64,000 bases of DNA from assembly GCF_010723735.1 (NCBI RefSeq), contig NZ_BLLB01000002.1:4464001-4528000 (forward strand), read 5' to 3'. How positions within the stretch are numbered: the stretch's first letter is position 1; each line of letters begins with the position of its first letter. The stretch comes from Mycolicibacterium hippocampi. GTDB lineage: Bacteria > Actinomycetota > Actinomycetes > Mycobacteriales > Mycobacteriaceae. Shown here piece after piece: positions 8,277-16,812 of this stretch. The notes under the pieces were generated by a model. That model was given only the letters and a program-made list of their open reading frames with translations. It was not told where the DNA came from and did not search any database. Made by a program: the position numbers and the translations under genes.

Positions 8277-8888
8277 CTAAACGGGCCTCCGCCACATCTG
8301 CCACATCGTGGGCCCGCCGTCGGGGAGGGTGATCTCCCCTGTCACGTCGAAGCCCCACCGCATGTAGTACGGCACGTTGGATTCCTTGCTCGACTCCAGG
8401 TAGGCAGGCGCGCCCTCGGCGTCGCAGCGGTCCAGCCGCGACCGCATCAGCACCTGCCCGAAGCCGGCCCCGCGCACATCGGGATCACTGCCGATGACCG
8501 CCAGATACCAGTGCGGTTCCTCGGGATGGTTGCGCTTCATCATCTCGCTCATGGCCTTACCCCGACCGACGTGCCGCCCCATCGCGAGCAGGAACCTCGG
8601 CATCATCCGCCACTCCTCACGCGGGGTCTGCTTCCACCGGCCCGGCGGATCCCACAGCGCGGCGGCACCCACCTGCCCGGCCCGGCTCGCCACCTGCGCC
8701 GCGCCACCGGCCAGGAAGTGGTGCCGGGCCATCGCGCCGAACACCAGCGGCAGAGCCTTTGCCCGGCGCGCGTCGTCGGGCAGCATCCACCGCATCACCG
8801 GGTCGTCGAAGAAGGCCCGCCCCAGCACGTGCGACAGATCCCGCACGTCCGGCTTCTGCGCGACATGGACATCGATGGTGGCCGGCAC
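8277..8888 (-). CDS. GNAT-family N-acetyltransferase
   Basis: About 203 residues. The C-terminal half has the GNAT core: HWYLAVIGSDPDVRGAGFG (acetyl-CoA binding loop, here GAGFG) followed by LMRSRLDRCDAEGAPAYLESS and YYMRWGFDVTGE. Substrate is unknown. A much longer open frame runs through the CBS gene and beyond, but the GTG at 8888 is chosen because it follows the CBS stop and has AGGGG at a suitable distance; a GTG at 8897 overlapping that stop is an alternative. Probably co-transcribed with the CBS gene upstream. Confidence 0.82.
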   Translation of the reverse strand: MPATIDVHVAQKPDVRDLSHVLGRAFFDDPVMRWMLPDDARRAKALPLVFGAMARHHFLAGGAAQVASRAGQVGAAALWDPPGRWKQTPREEWRMMPRFLLAMGRHVGRGKAMSEMMKRNHPEEPHWYLAVIGSDPDVRGAGFGQVLMRSRLDRCDAEGAPAYLESSKESNVPYYMRWGFDVTGEITLPDGGPTMWQMWRRPV

Positions 8889-8893
8889 GCCGC

Positions 8894-9322
8894 TCACCCC
8901 TGGGTGATGTAGGCCTGGAGCTGCTGCTGTTCTCGCTCGAGTTCTTCCATCCGGGTCTTGACGACGTCGCCGATGCTGACGATCCCGGCGAGCCGGCCCT
9001 CGACCACGACGGGCACGTGCCGGACCCGGTTGGTCGTCATCAACACGCTGAGGCTGTCCACGGAGTCCTCCGGCGAGCAGGTCGCCACCAGCGTCGTCAT
9101 GATGTCGGACACCGGCCGGGTCAGCAGGTCGGCGCCCACCTCGTGCAGCATGCGCACCACATCGCGCTCGGACACGATGCCCAGCAGACCATCCGGCGAG
9201 ACCACCACCATCGCTCCGATGTTGTGCACGCACAGCTCCGTCAACAGGCCGGCAACCGAGGTTTCCGGGGTGATCGTTGCCACTGTCGCGCCCTTGTTGC
9301 GCAGTACGTCGGATATCCGCAT
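8894..9322 (-). CDS. Tandem CBS-domain protein (Rv2406c-like)
   Basis: A 142-residue protein made of two CBS domains. The first spans about residues 7-60 with AMVVVSPDGLLGIVSERDVVR, the second about 72-128 with VRHVPVVVEGRLAGIVSIGD. Such stand-alone pairs usually bind adenine nucleotides and sense energy state. The C-terminus is a Glu/Gln-rich helix. ATG at 9322 is preceded by GGAGAG. Its position next to a metallo-beta-lactamase protein on the opposite strand matches the Rv2406c-Rv2407 arrangement of M. tuberculosis. Confidence 0.86.
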   Translation of the reverse strand: MRISDVLRNKGATVATITPETSVAGLLTELCVHNIGAMVVVSPDGLLGIVSERDVVRMLHEVGADLLTRPVSDIMTTLVATCSPEDSVDSLSVLMTTNRVRHVPVVVEGRLAGIVSIGDVVKTRMEELEREQQQLQAYITQG

Positions 9323-9425
9323 CGAGCTCTCCGCCCCTCGTGGGTTTCCTCACCCCCCAGGCTAGGCAATAAACACGGCCGCGTTCGGCGTTTTCCGCCC
9401 CCCGGACACCCGATCGGAGGGTTAG

Positions 9426-10295
9426 GTGGGGTTCATGATCGAAGTCACCCTTCTCGGCACCGGCAGCCCCATCCCCGACGCCCGCCGCGCGGGACCGTCC
9501 ACGCTCGTGCGCGCAGGCGGGCAGACGTTCCTGGTGGACTGTGGCCGCGGCGTGCTGCAACGCATGGCCGCCCTCGGGACCGGGGCCAACAACCTCAGCG
9601 CGCTGCTGCTGACGCATCTGCACAGCGACCACATAGCCGACCTGGGCGATGTGCTGATCACTCGATGGGTGTCGAACTTCACCCCGGACCTCGCGCCGCT
9701 GCCGATCATCGGCCCGCCGGGAACCGCGGAGGTCGTGGAGAACACGCTCAAGGCGTTCGGGCCCGACATCGGATACCGCATCGCGCATCACGCCGATCTG
9801 ACGACGCCACCGCCGGTCGAGGTGGAGGAGGTGACCGACGGTGTGGTGTGGGGCCGCGACGGCGTCGCGATCCGGGTCGCACCCACCGATCACCGGCCGG
9901 TGGCGCCGACCATCGGGTTCCGCATCGAACACGGCGGGGCGTCGGTGGTGCTGGCCGGGGACACGGTGCCCTGCCCGACCCTCGACGACCTGGCCGCCGG
10001 TGCGGGAGCGCTGGTGCACACCGTGATCCGCAAGGACCTGATCGACCCGCTGCCGATGCAGCGGATCAAGGATATCTGCGACTACCACTCGACGGTGGAG
10101 CAAGCCGCCGAGACCGCCAGCCGCGCCGGTGTCGGCATCCTGATCCTCACCCACTACGTGCCGGCGATCCAGCCCGGCCAGGAGGAGGAGTGGCGGGCGC
10201 TGGCCGCGTCGGTGTTCGACCGCCAGATCGAGATCGGCGACGACCTGCACCGGGTGGAGGTCCATCCCGGGGTGTGCGCTAAGCCAGCCGGGTGA
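9426..10295 (+). CDS. Metallo-beta-lactamase-fold hydrolase, RNase Z-like (Rv2407-like)
   Basis: A 289-residue MBL-fold protein. The metal-binding motif HLHSDH is at residues 64-69, with further ligands likely in LAGDTVPCP and in the C-terminal ILTHYVPA. Size and motif order fit the RNase Z/arylsulfatase-type group, close to Rv2407. The start may be GTG at 9426 (GGAGG upstream) or ATG at 9435 (AGGTGG upstream). The 3' end overlaps the convergent transglutaminase gene by 17 bases. tRNA 3' processing is the family role, but the true substrate is not shown. Confidence 0.82.
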   Translation: MGFMIEVTLLGTGSPIPDARRAGPSTLVRAGGQTFLVDCGRGVLQRMAALGTGANNLSALLLTHLHSDHIADLGDVLITRWVSNFTPDLAPLPIIGPPGTAEVVENTLKAFGPDIGYRIAHHADLTTPPPVEVEEVTDGVVWGRDGVAIRVAPTDHRPVAPTIGFRIEHGGASVVLAGDTVPCPTLDDLAAGAGALVHTVIRKDLIDPLPMQRIKDICDYHSTVEQAAETASRAGVGILILTHYVPAIQPGQEEEWRALAASVFDRQIEIGDDLHRVEVHPGVCAKPAG

Positions 10296-11118
10296 TCTCC
10301 ACGACGACGTCCAGGTCGGTCGACCCCTCGCCCGAGTAGATGCCTTTGAGCGGGGTGACATCGGCGTAGTCGCGACCGACCCCGACGCTGATGTACTGCT
10401 CGTTGATCTCCTTGTCGTTGGTGGGGTCGTAGTGCCACCACTCCCCCGTCCACGCCTGGATCCACGCGTGGCTCTGCCCGTCGACGGTGTCCCCGAGCTT
10501 GGCGTTGCGTTTCGGGTGCAGATATCCCGAAACGTAGCGGGACGGAATCCCCATGCCGCGCAACACCATCAACGTCAGGTGGGCGAAATCCTGACACACG
10601 CCTTTGCCCTCGCGTAGCGCGTCGACCCCCGAGGTGTGCACCCCGGTGGTGCCGGGCACGTACTCGAGTTCGGCCGCCACCCAGCGCGCGGCCTCGATGA
10701 CGGCCTCGGTGGGTTCGTGGTACTTCGCGATGCGGCGGCCCACACGTTCGATCCGCTTGCTCGCGGGAACGTAGTGCGTCGGGGCCAGCATCTCGTCGTA
10801 CTTGTCGATCACCGCCTCGCTCTCGAGGTCCTCCCAGCTGATCTTGGTCTTCGGCAGTTCCGGCCGGTCGGTCTCGACCACCGAGGAAGCCGTCACCTCC
10901 AGTTCGGTGTGCGGCGCGTGCAGATCGAACGCCGTCACCGCGGTACCCCAGTAGTCGACATAGCGGTAAGACCTTGTGGCGGGCACGGTTTCGACCCGGT
11001 TGAGGATGACGTTCTGCCGCGAGTCGGACCGCGGGGTCAGCCTCGCCTCGTTGAACGACGCGGTCACCGGGGATTTGTACGCGTAGCCCGTCGCGTGCAC
11101 CACGCGCATCCGCCACAT
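10279..11118 (-). CDS. Transglutaminase-like cysteine protease-fold protein (Rv2409c-like)
   Basis: A 279-residue protein with an N-terminal beta domain and a transglutaminase core. The predicted catalytic triad is Cys175 (GKGVCQDFAH), His217 (GQSHAWI) and Asp231 (HYDPTND). It is the last gene of a three-gene operon with an alpha-E protein and a circularly permuted ATP-grasp, a set that recurs in many bacteria and is thought to act in peptide or amide-bond chemistry. It directly abuts the alpha-E gene. The 3' end overlaps the convergent MBL gene. Confidence 0.87.
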   Translation of the reverse strand: MWRMRVVHATGYAYKSPVTASFNEARLTPRSDSRQNVILNRVETVPATRSYRYVDYWGTAVTAFDLHAPHTELEVTASSVVETDRPELPKTKISWEDLESEAVIDKYDEMLAPTHYVPASKRIERVGRRIAKYHEPTEAVIEAARWVAAELEYVPGTTGVHTSGVDALREGKGVCQDFAHLTLMVLRGMGIPSRYVSGYLHPKRNAKLGDTVDGQSHAWIQAWTGEWWHYDPTNDKEINEQYISVGVGRDYADVTPLKGIYSGEGSTDLDVVVEITRLA

Positions 11119-12093
11119 CTAGATCTCTCCTTCTTCGATGACCAGAGCGTTGCGGCCGGCGTCAGTCCACGCCACCCATGGCGCCGAGTGGAAGTACTCC
11201 AGCGCCAACGCTTCTCCGACATCGGCGCACGTTGTCTGGATGGCGGCCAGCCGCTCTTCCAGCGATTCCAGCAGGACTCCCTGCGGCATGAACTCCAGTT
11301 CGCTGCGGGCACGGCCGAGCAGACGCTGCACTTCCGCGGTGGCGCCCACCCGTGCCGGCCGGCGCTTGTGCAGCTCGTCGAGGCTGTGTTCGGCCAGTCG
11401 CAGCGAGTACATCACCGAGCGCGGGAACAGCCGGTCCAGCAACATGAACTCGACGACTCGGGCCGCGTCGAGCACCCCCCGATAGGTGCGCAGGTAGGTG
11501 TCGTGGGCACCCGCCGAGCGCAGCACGGTGACCCACGCCGGCGAGGACGCGCTGTCGCCGACCCGGGACAGCAGCAGCCGCACCGTCATGTCGACGCGTT
11601 CGATCGCCCGCCCCAGCACCATGAACCGATAGCCGTCGTCGCGGGACAGGGTGGAGTCGGCCAGGCCGGCGAACATCGCGGCGCGGCCCTCGACGAACGA
11701 CAGGAATTCGTGCGGCCCGAGGCGTTTGGCGGCTCGTTCCCTCTCGGCCAGCGCGTTGTAGGTGGTGTTGAGGCACTCCCAGATCTCGGTGGACGTGACT
11801 TCACGTGCGCCGCGGGCGTTTTCCCGGGCCGCCGAGATCGCCTCCACGATCGAGCAACCGCCTTCGGTGTCCCGGCTGAACGCCACCAGGTCGGTCAGCG
11901 ACCACAGGTCGAGTTCGGTCTCCGGCGGTTCGATGCCCAGCACCCGCAGCAGGGTTCGGGACGCATGGTCGGGATCGACGCTGGAGTCCTCGAGCAGTTG
12001 ATGCACGGTGACGTCGAGGATGCGGGCGGTGTCGTCGGCCCGTTCGACGTAGCGGCCGATCCAATACAGCGACTCCGCGTTGCGCGCCAACAT
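11119..12093 (-). CDS. Alpha-E domain protein (Rv2410c-like)
   Basis: A 324-residue all-helical protein starting MLARNAESLYWIGRYVERAD, the hallmark N-terminus of the alpha-E family (DUF403). Family members co-occur with circularly permuted ATP-grasp and transglutaminase genes, as here. The biochemical role is unresolved. The start overlaps the ATP-grasp stop (TGATG), indicating coupled translation. No catalytic motif can be pointed to. Confidence 0.88.
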   Translation of the reverse strand: MLARNAESLYWIGRYVERADDTARILDVTVHQLLEDSSVDPDHASRTLLRVLGIEPPETELDLWSLTDLVAFSRDTEGGCSIVEAISAARENARGAREVTSTEIWECLNTTYNALAERERAAKRLGPHEFLSFVEGRAAMFAGLADSTLSRDDGYRFMVLGRAIERVDMTVRLLLSRVGDSASSPAWVTVLRSAGAHDTYLRTYRGVLDAARVVEFMLLDRLFPRSVMYSLRLAEHSLDELHKRRPARVGATAEVQRLLGRARSELEFMPQGVLLESLEERLAAIQTTCADVGEALALEYFHSAPWVAWTDAGRNALVIEEGEI

Positions 12094-13772
12094 CAGCGCA
12101 CCACCTGCTGCTGTTGCTGCTGTTGCTGTTGTTGCTCTTCCTGGCGGTTGGCCTGTGACTGTTGCTGCTGGGACGACGACCCGTCACCGTTCCTGTCGGC
12201 CTTGGCCCCCTTGCCCGACTTCGGCAGCGACCGGACGACCTCGGCGGCGGCCAGTTCGCGGTCGGCGACCGACGCGCGCGAGGCCAGCACCCAGGTGTCC
12301 TTCGATCCACCACCCTGACTGGAGTTCACCACGAGAGAGCCCTCCGGCAACGCCACCCGGGTCAGCCCGCCGGGCAACACCCAGACGTCGTCGCCGTCGT
12401 TGACCGCGAACGGCCGTAGATCGACGTGCCGGGGCGAGAGGGCGTCGTCGATCTGGGTCGGCACCGTCGACAGCTGCACCACCGGCTGAGCGATCCAGCC
12501 GCGCGGATCGTTGCGCACCTTCTTCGTGATGGCCGCCAGTTCCTTCTCCGAGGCGTCCGGCCCGAACACGATGCCGTAGCCACCCGAGCCCTCGACCGGC
12601 TTGATGACAAGTTCGTCAATGCGATCGAGCACCTCCTCGCGCTCGTCGTCGAGCCAGCACCGGAACGTGTCGACGTTCTGCAGGGAAGGCTTCTCACCGA
12701 GGTAGTACTCGATGATGGTCGGCACGTAGGTGTAGACCAGCTTGTCGTCGCCGACGCCGTTGCCGACTGCGCTGGAGATCACCACGTTGCCCGCCCGGGC
12801 CGCGTTGAGCACGCCGGCGACACCCAGCACCGAGTCCGGCTTGAACTGCATGGGGTCGAGGAACTCGTCGTCGATTCGGCGGTAGATGACGTCGACCTGA
12901 CGCTCGCCCTCGGTGGTCCGCATGTAGACGGTGTTGTCGCGGCAGAACAGGTCGCGTCCCTCGACGAGCTCGACGCCCATCTGCCGCGCCAGCAGCGAGT
13001 GCTCGAAATAGGCGGAGTTGTAGACGCCCGGCGTCAGCACCACCACCGTGGGGTCGGCCTCGTTCGACGCCGCGGCGTTGCGCAGGGCGCGCAGCAGATG
13101 CGACGCGTAGTCCCCGACCGCGCGTACCCGATGGGTGGCGAACAGGTTCGGGAACACCCGGGCCATCGTGCGACGGTTCTCCATCACGTAGGACACCCCG
13201 GACGGAGATCGCAGGTTGTCCTCGAGCACCCGGAAGGTGCCCTGCCCGTCGCGGACCAGGTCGATGCCCGCGACGTGGATACGCACCCCGTTGGGCGGCA
13301 CGATCCCGACCGCCTCCCGGTGGAAGTGTTCGCAGGACGTGACCAACCGGCGCGGGATGACACCGTCGCGCAGGATCTCCTGTTCGCCGTAGATGTCGTC
13401 GAGGTACATCTCCAGCGCTTTCACCCGTTGGCGGATCCCCCGCTCCAGCCGGGTCCATTCGGCCGCCGAGATCACCCGCGGCACGAGATCGAGCGGGAAC
13501 GGGCGTTCCTGTCCCGACAGCGAGAACGTGATGCCCTGGTCGATGAACGCCCGACCCAGGGCCTCGGCCCGCGCCTCCAACTCGGCGACATCGGAGGGCG
13601 CGAGTTCTGCGTGAATGCCCTTGTAGGGACCCCGGACGTTGCCGTCACCGTCGAACATCTCGTCGAACGCCTCGCAGTACACGCCGAGGTCGTTGTAGCC
13701 GCCGAAGACGCCGTCATGCTTTTTTACGATCTTGGAGTTGCTGCGCGAGGTCCGTACCGTCTCGGTGGCCAA
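12093..13772 (-). CDS. Circularly permuted ATP-grasp protein (Rv2411c-like)
   Basis: A 559-residue protein of the circularly permuted ATP-grasp type 2 family. It contains the conserved stretches RVISAAEWTRLERGIRQRV, VLEDNLRSPSGVSYV, YRRIDDEFLDP and KPVEGSGGYGIVFG, which form nucleotide and metal sites. The last 45 residues are low complexity: Ser/Gln-rich, then ten consecutive Gln before VVR, and likely disordered. The start appears to be TTG at 13772. It heads the operon with the alpha-E and transglutaminase genes. The reaction is probably ATP-dependent amide ligation; substrate unknown. Confidence 0.87.
   Translation of the reverse strand: MATETVRTSRSNSKIVKKHDGVFGGYNDLGVYCEAFDEMFDGDGNVRGPYKGIHAELAPSDVAELEARAEALGRAFIDQGITFSLSGQERPFPLDLVPRVISAAEWTRLERGIRQRVKALEMYLDDIYGEQEILRDGVIPRRLVTSCEHFHREAVGIVPPNGVRIHVAGIDLVRDGQGTFRVLEDNLRSPSGVSYVMENRRTMARVFPNLFATHRVRAVGDYASHLLRALRNAAASNEADPTVVVLTPGVYNSAYFEHSLLARQMGVELVEGRDLFCRDNTVYMRTTEGERQVDVIYRRIDDEFLDPMQFKPDSVLGVAGVLNAARAGNVVISSAVGNGVGDDKLVYTYVPTIIEYYLGEKPSLQNVDTFRCWLDDEREEVLDRIDELVIKPVEGSGGYGIVFGPDASEKELAAITKKVRNDPRGWIAQPVVQLSTVPTQIDDALSPRHVDLRPFAVNDGDDVWVLPGGLTRVALPEGSLVVNSSQGGGSKDTWVLASRASVADRELAAAEVVRSLPKSGKGAKADRNGDGSSSQQQQSQANRQEEQQQQQQQQQQVVR
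12105..12170 (-). repeat. CAG/CAA microsatellite encoding poly-Gln
   Basis: A run of ten CAG/CAA codons (12105-12134) and a second short run encode glutamines at the C-terminus of the ATP-grasp protein. Such triplet tracts can change length by slippage while staying in frame. Confidence 0.93.
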
Positions 13773-13829
13773 GATGTCTTGTGCTCCTCACGTCGGCGGT
13801 CTGTGCAGTTTCCGCTGTTGTCCGGTTCC

Positions 13830-13855
13830 CGTGCGATACGTTTCGCATACGCACG
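13830..13855. promoter_or_regulatory. Imperfect inverted repeat between ATP-grasp gene and rpsT
   Basis: CGTGCG at 13830-13835 pairs with CGCACG at 13850-13855, and the inner bases (GCGATACG / CGCATACG) are partly symmetric. It lies 58-83 bases upstream of the TTG start of the ATP-grasp operon and well upstream of the rpsT promoter. It could be an operator for the ATP-grasp operon; no binding protein can be named. Confidence 0.35.
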
Positions 13856-13906
13856 ACTGCCATGCTGCAGCATTTCGGCCGTTTCGGCAGGCCAGTGGGT
13901 CTCGCT

Positions 13907-13936
13907 TTGGGACATTTCTGGCCTCGCTGGTACCCT
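13907..13936 (+). promoter_or_regulatory. Probable sigma-70-type promoter of rpsT
   Basis: TTGGGA (13907-13912), an 18-base spacer and TACCCT (13931-13936), the latter preceded by TGG, make a plausible housekeeping promoter about 77 bases upstream of the rpsT start. The match is by eye. Confidence 0.45.
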
Positions 13937-14012
13937 GAACACTCGCTGCCCACAGCAGGGCGCGCCTCAAGACTCAAGCAACCCCGACCGAGATTTACGA
14001 AGGAACACACGC

Positions 14013-14273
14013 GTGGCCAACATCAAGTCGCAGGAGAAGCGGATCCGCACCAACGAGCGCCGCAGGCTGCGCAACAAGTCGGTGAAGTCCTCCCTTCACA
14101 CTGCGGTGCGTGGATTCCGTGCGGCCGTGGAGGCCGGCGACAAGGACAAGGCCGGCGAGCTGCTGGCCTCGACCAACCGCCAGTTGGACAAGGCCGCCAC
14201 CAAAGGCGTGATCCACAAGAATCAAGCGGCCAACCGCAAGTCCGCCCTCGCGCAGGCCTTCAACAAGATCTGA
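14013..14273 (+). CDS. rpsT: 30S ribosomal protein S20
   Basis: An 86-residue, strongly basic protein beginning MANIKSQEKRIRTNERRRLR and ending AQAFNKI, the standard size and sequence pattern of S20. S20 binds 16S rRNA early in 30S assembly. The start is GTG at 14013, preceded by AGGA (14001-14004). Longer open frames reaching back to 12426 run antisense to the ATP-grasp gene and are not credible. It is divergent from the ATP-grasp operon and convergent with holA, as in M. tuberculosis (Rv2412). Confidence 0.97.
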   Translation: MANIKSQEKRIRTNERRRLRNKSVKSSLHTAVRGFRAAVEAGDKDKAGELLASTNRQLDKAATKGVIHKNQAANRKSALAQAFNKI

Positions 14274-14329
14274 GCTCGGCCGGCCGGCGGGTCAGTCCGC
14301 CTTGGTCTTGCCGCTTCAGTCCTCTGGCT

Positions 14330-15304
14330 TCAATCTTCGACGAGTTCCGCGACCCGGCGGACGGCAGTTTCCAGCGCATAACCCGCATCCGCTGCCGCTC
14401 CTTTGACGTCAGCGTTGAGCGTCGCCACCACCCGCATCGCCTCGGCGACAGAGTCCCGCGACCACCGGCGCGACTGCTTCTGGGCCTTCTGCACGCGCCA
14501 CGGCGGCATGCCCAGTTCACCGGCCAGGCGGTACGGATCACCCGACATCGGGCCGACCCTGGCGATGGTGTGCACCGCTTCGGCCAGGGCGTCGGCAAGC
14601 ACCACATGCGGTTCGCCGCCCATCATCGCCCACCGCAGCGCCTCGGCCGCCCCGGCGACGTCGCCGACGACGGCCTTGTCCGCGATGTCGAATCCCTTCA
14701 CCTCGGCCTTGCCGGAGTGGTAGCGGCGCACCGCGGCCGCGCTGAGATCGCCGCCGGTGTCGGCGACCAGCTGTGAACACGCCGCGGCCAGCTCGCGGAT
14801 GTCGGAGCCGACCGCGTCGAGCACCGCGGTCACCGTGTCATCGCCCACCTTGACCCGCAGCGCGCGGAACTCCTTGCGGACAAAATCGGCCCGCTCCGAT
14901 GCCTTGGTGATGCGTGCGCAGGGATGCACGTGAGCACCCAGCTTCTTGAGCTGATCGGCGAGTGATTTCGCGCGGCCACCGCCGGAGTGCGCCACCACGA
15001 GCATCATCCCGTCGGGCAGATCCGCCGCGGCGGACTCGATGATCGCGGCCGCATCCTTACCGGCTTCGGCGGCGGACTCGAGGACAACCACCCGTTCGTC
15101 GGCGAACAGCGACGGACTGAGCAGCTCGACGAGCTCACTGGTGCTGACCTCGCCTGCGCGCAGCCGGTCGACCGGGATGTCGGCAGGGGCGCTGCCACCG
15201 CCGGCGGAAGCCCGGGCGTGCTTGAGCACCGCCGCGATGGCCCGCTCGACCAGCAGCTCCTCGTCACCCAGGATCAGGTGCAGGCCGGTTTTCTCTCGAC
15301 TCAC
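14330..15304 (-). CDS. holA: DNA polymerase III subunit delta
   Basis: A 324-residue protein with the HolA pattern: N-terminal LHLILGDEELLVERAI (degenerate P-loop region), then ADERVVVLESA, RADFVRKEF and a helical C-terminal collar domain (LRWAMMGGEPHVVLADAL, MPPWRVQKAQKQSRRW). Delta opens the beta clamp during clamp loading. GTG at 15304 overlaps the comEC-like stop (GTGA). The order comEA-comEC-holA with convergent rpsT matches Rv2415c-Rv2412. Confidence 0.92.
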   Translation of the reverse strand: MSREKTGLHLILGDEELLVERAIAAVLKHARASAGGGSAPADIPVDRLRAGEVSTSELVELLSPSLFADERVVVLESAAEAGKDAAAIIESAAADLPDGMMLVVAHSGGGRAKSLADQLKKLGAHVHPCARITKASERADFVRKEFRALRVKVGDDTVTAVLDAVGSDIRELAAACSQLVADTGGDLSAAAVRRYHSGKAEVKGFDIADKAVVGDVAGAAEALRWAMMGGEPHVVLADALAEAVHTIARVGPMSGDPYRLAGELGMPPWRVQKAQKQSRRWSRDSVAEAMRVVATLNADVKGAAADAGYALETAVRRVAELVED

Positions 15305-16812
15305 CGCACGATCGTGTCATGCCTCGCCGACACCGGACCGCATACCCGATGCCACACTGCGGCGGCGCCGAGTGCGGCGATCCCGATGGTCACCACCCCG
15401 GCCGGTCCCGACGGCACGGGCACCGACGCAACAGGAAGTCCGGCGGCCCAGTGGGCGACACTGAGCAGCCACCACACCTCGGGGCCGGTGAAGCGGATCA
15501 GAAGCTCGGCACCAGCGGGCCACAGCGGGCACAGCGCGGCGGCGGTGGTGCCGATGACGGTGATCGGCGGGATCACCGGCGCGACCACGAGGTTGGCGGC
15601 GACGGCGACCAGGCTCACCGATCCCGAGATGCCGGCCACCAACGGCGCTGTGACCAGCTGCGCAGCGACCGCGACGCTGACGGCGTCGGCGAGCGGTCGC
15701 GGCCAGCCACGCTCGGTGAGGCGCCGCGACCACGCCGGAGCGATGAGCACCAGTGCGGCGGTGGCGGACACCGACAGTGCGAAGCCGACGTCGACTGCGA
15801 GTTCCGGCACGGCGACCAGCAGGCCGATGACGCTGGCCGCCAGTGCCGGGAGCGCCTGGCGACGGCGATGCGACAGCACTGCCAGCAGGGTGATCGCGCC
15901 CATCACCGCGGCGCGCAGCACGCTGGCCGAGGGTTGCACCACCACCACGAAGCCCAGCAGCGTGACCGCGGCCAGTACTACGGCCGCCCGCGGCCCGACC
16001 AGCACCGCGGTCAGCAACACCGCGCCGCAGACGATGGTCACGTTCGCCCCCGACACCGCGGTCAGGTGGGTCAGGCCCGACGCGCGGAAGTCCGCGGTCG
16101 TCCGCGCCGGCACCGTCGAGGTGTCGCCGAGGACGAGCGCGGGCAGCATGGCTGCCTGGTCCGCGGGCAGCGCCGCACGCGAGGACTGCGCGAACCTCTG
16201 GCGGACGTCGTGGGCGACACGGTGCACCGGTGCCGCGTCGCCCAGGGCAGGCGCACCCTTCGCCGCGAGTACCGCGACCGTGAGGTCGCTCCGTTTCGGT
16301 GCGCTGGCCTGCGCGCGAAACGCCACGGGCTGTCTGGCCATCACCCGGGCGTACTCCCCGCCGGAGGCGAAGACGATCACTCTGCCGGAGGATCGGGCTC
16401 CGGCGAGTTCCAGCAGCGACCCGCGGAACATCGTCCGACCCCCCGCCAGCACCCGGGGGGTTTCGGTCGGGGTGACAACCACGGTGGTGACCTCGCCGAA
16501 GTAGCCGGAGACCGGATGGTGGCGCACCTCGTCGACCCGCAACCCCACCGCGACGCACATGCCGCCACCCAGCACCAGCACCGCGGCCACGCTGGTCCCC
16601 ACCGCCCGCCGGTCCGCCGCTCGGCCCTCACCACGACTGCCCCACCAACCGACTGCGCCGGTCACCGACACTGCAACGGCCATCGCGGCCAGCGAACCGG
16701 CCTGCGCCCACACGATCCCGGCGGCCGCGACCGCCCACGCGGTCAGCGCCGGCGGGACGAGCCGCAGGTCCAGGACCGGCGCGCTGGGCGATGCGGGCAC
16801 CACCGGCGTCAC
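15301..16812 (-). CDS. ComEC-like DNA-uptake channel protein without C-terminal MBL domain
   Basis: About 503 residues with many membrane helices. The competence-domain signature HLTAVSGANVTIVCG is present, with a preceding OB-like extracellular region. Canonical ComEC proteins are roughly 700-800 residues and end with a metallo-beta-lactamase domain; that domain is absent here, as in mycobacterial homologues such as Rv2414c. The GTG at 16812 overlaps the comEA stop; a longer frame upstream overlaps comEA and is not used. DNA import is the family role, but natural competence in mycobacteria is not established. Confidence 0.85.
   Translation of the reverse strand: MTPVVPASPSAPVLDLRLVPPALTAWAVAAAGIVWAQAGSLAAMAVAVSVTGAVGWWGSRGEGRAADRRAVGTSVAAVLVLGGGMCVAVGLRVDEVRHHPVSGYFGEVTTVVVTPTETPRVLAGGRTMFRGSLLELAGARSSGRVIVFASGGEYARVMARQPVAFRAQASAPKRSDLTVAVLAAKGAPALGDAAPVHRVAHDVRQRFAQSSRAALPADQAAMLPALVLGDTSTVPARTTADFRASGLTHLTAVSGANVTIVCGAVLLTAVLVGPRAAVVLAAVTLLGFVVVVQPSASVLRAAVMGAITLLAVLSHRRRQALPALAASVIGLLVAVPELAVDVGFALSVSATAALVLIAPAWSRRLTERGWPRPLADAVSVAVAAQLVTAPLVAGISGSVSLVAVAANLVVAPVIPPITVIGTTAAALCPLWPAGAELLIRFTGPEVWWLLSVAHWAAGLPVASVPVPSGPAGVVTIGIAALGAAAVWHRVCGPVSARHDTIVR

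Noticed and set aside
8277..10361. 694-codon minus-strand frame extending from the GNAT gene
   Set aside because: Beyond 8897 it runs antisense to the MBL gene and in another frame through the CBS gene; only the GNAT part has coding character.
12426..14012. Long plus-strand extension in front of rpsT
   Set aside because: Antisense to the ATP-grasp gene; S20 has a fixed length and a good ribosome-binding site at the 14013 GTG.
14281..14310. Possible terminator between rpsT and holA (GGCGG-GTCAGT-CCGCC)
   Set aside because: Only a 5-base stem in very GC-rich sequence; too weak to call.
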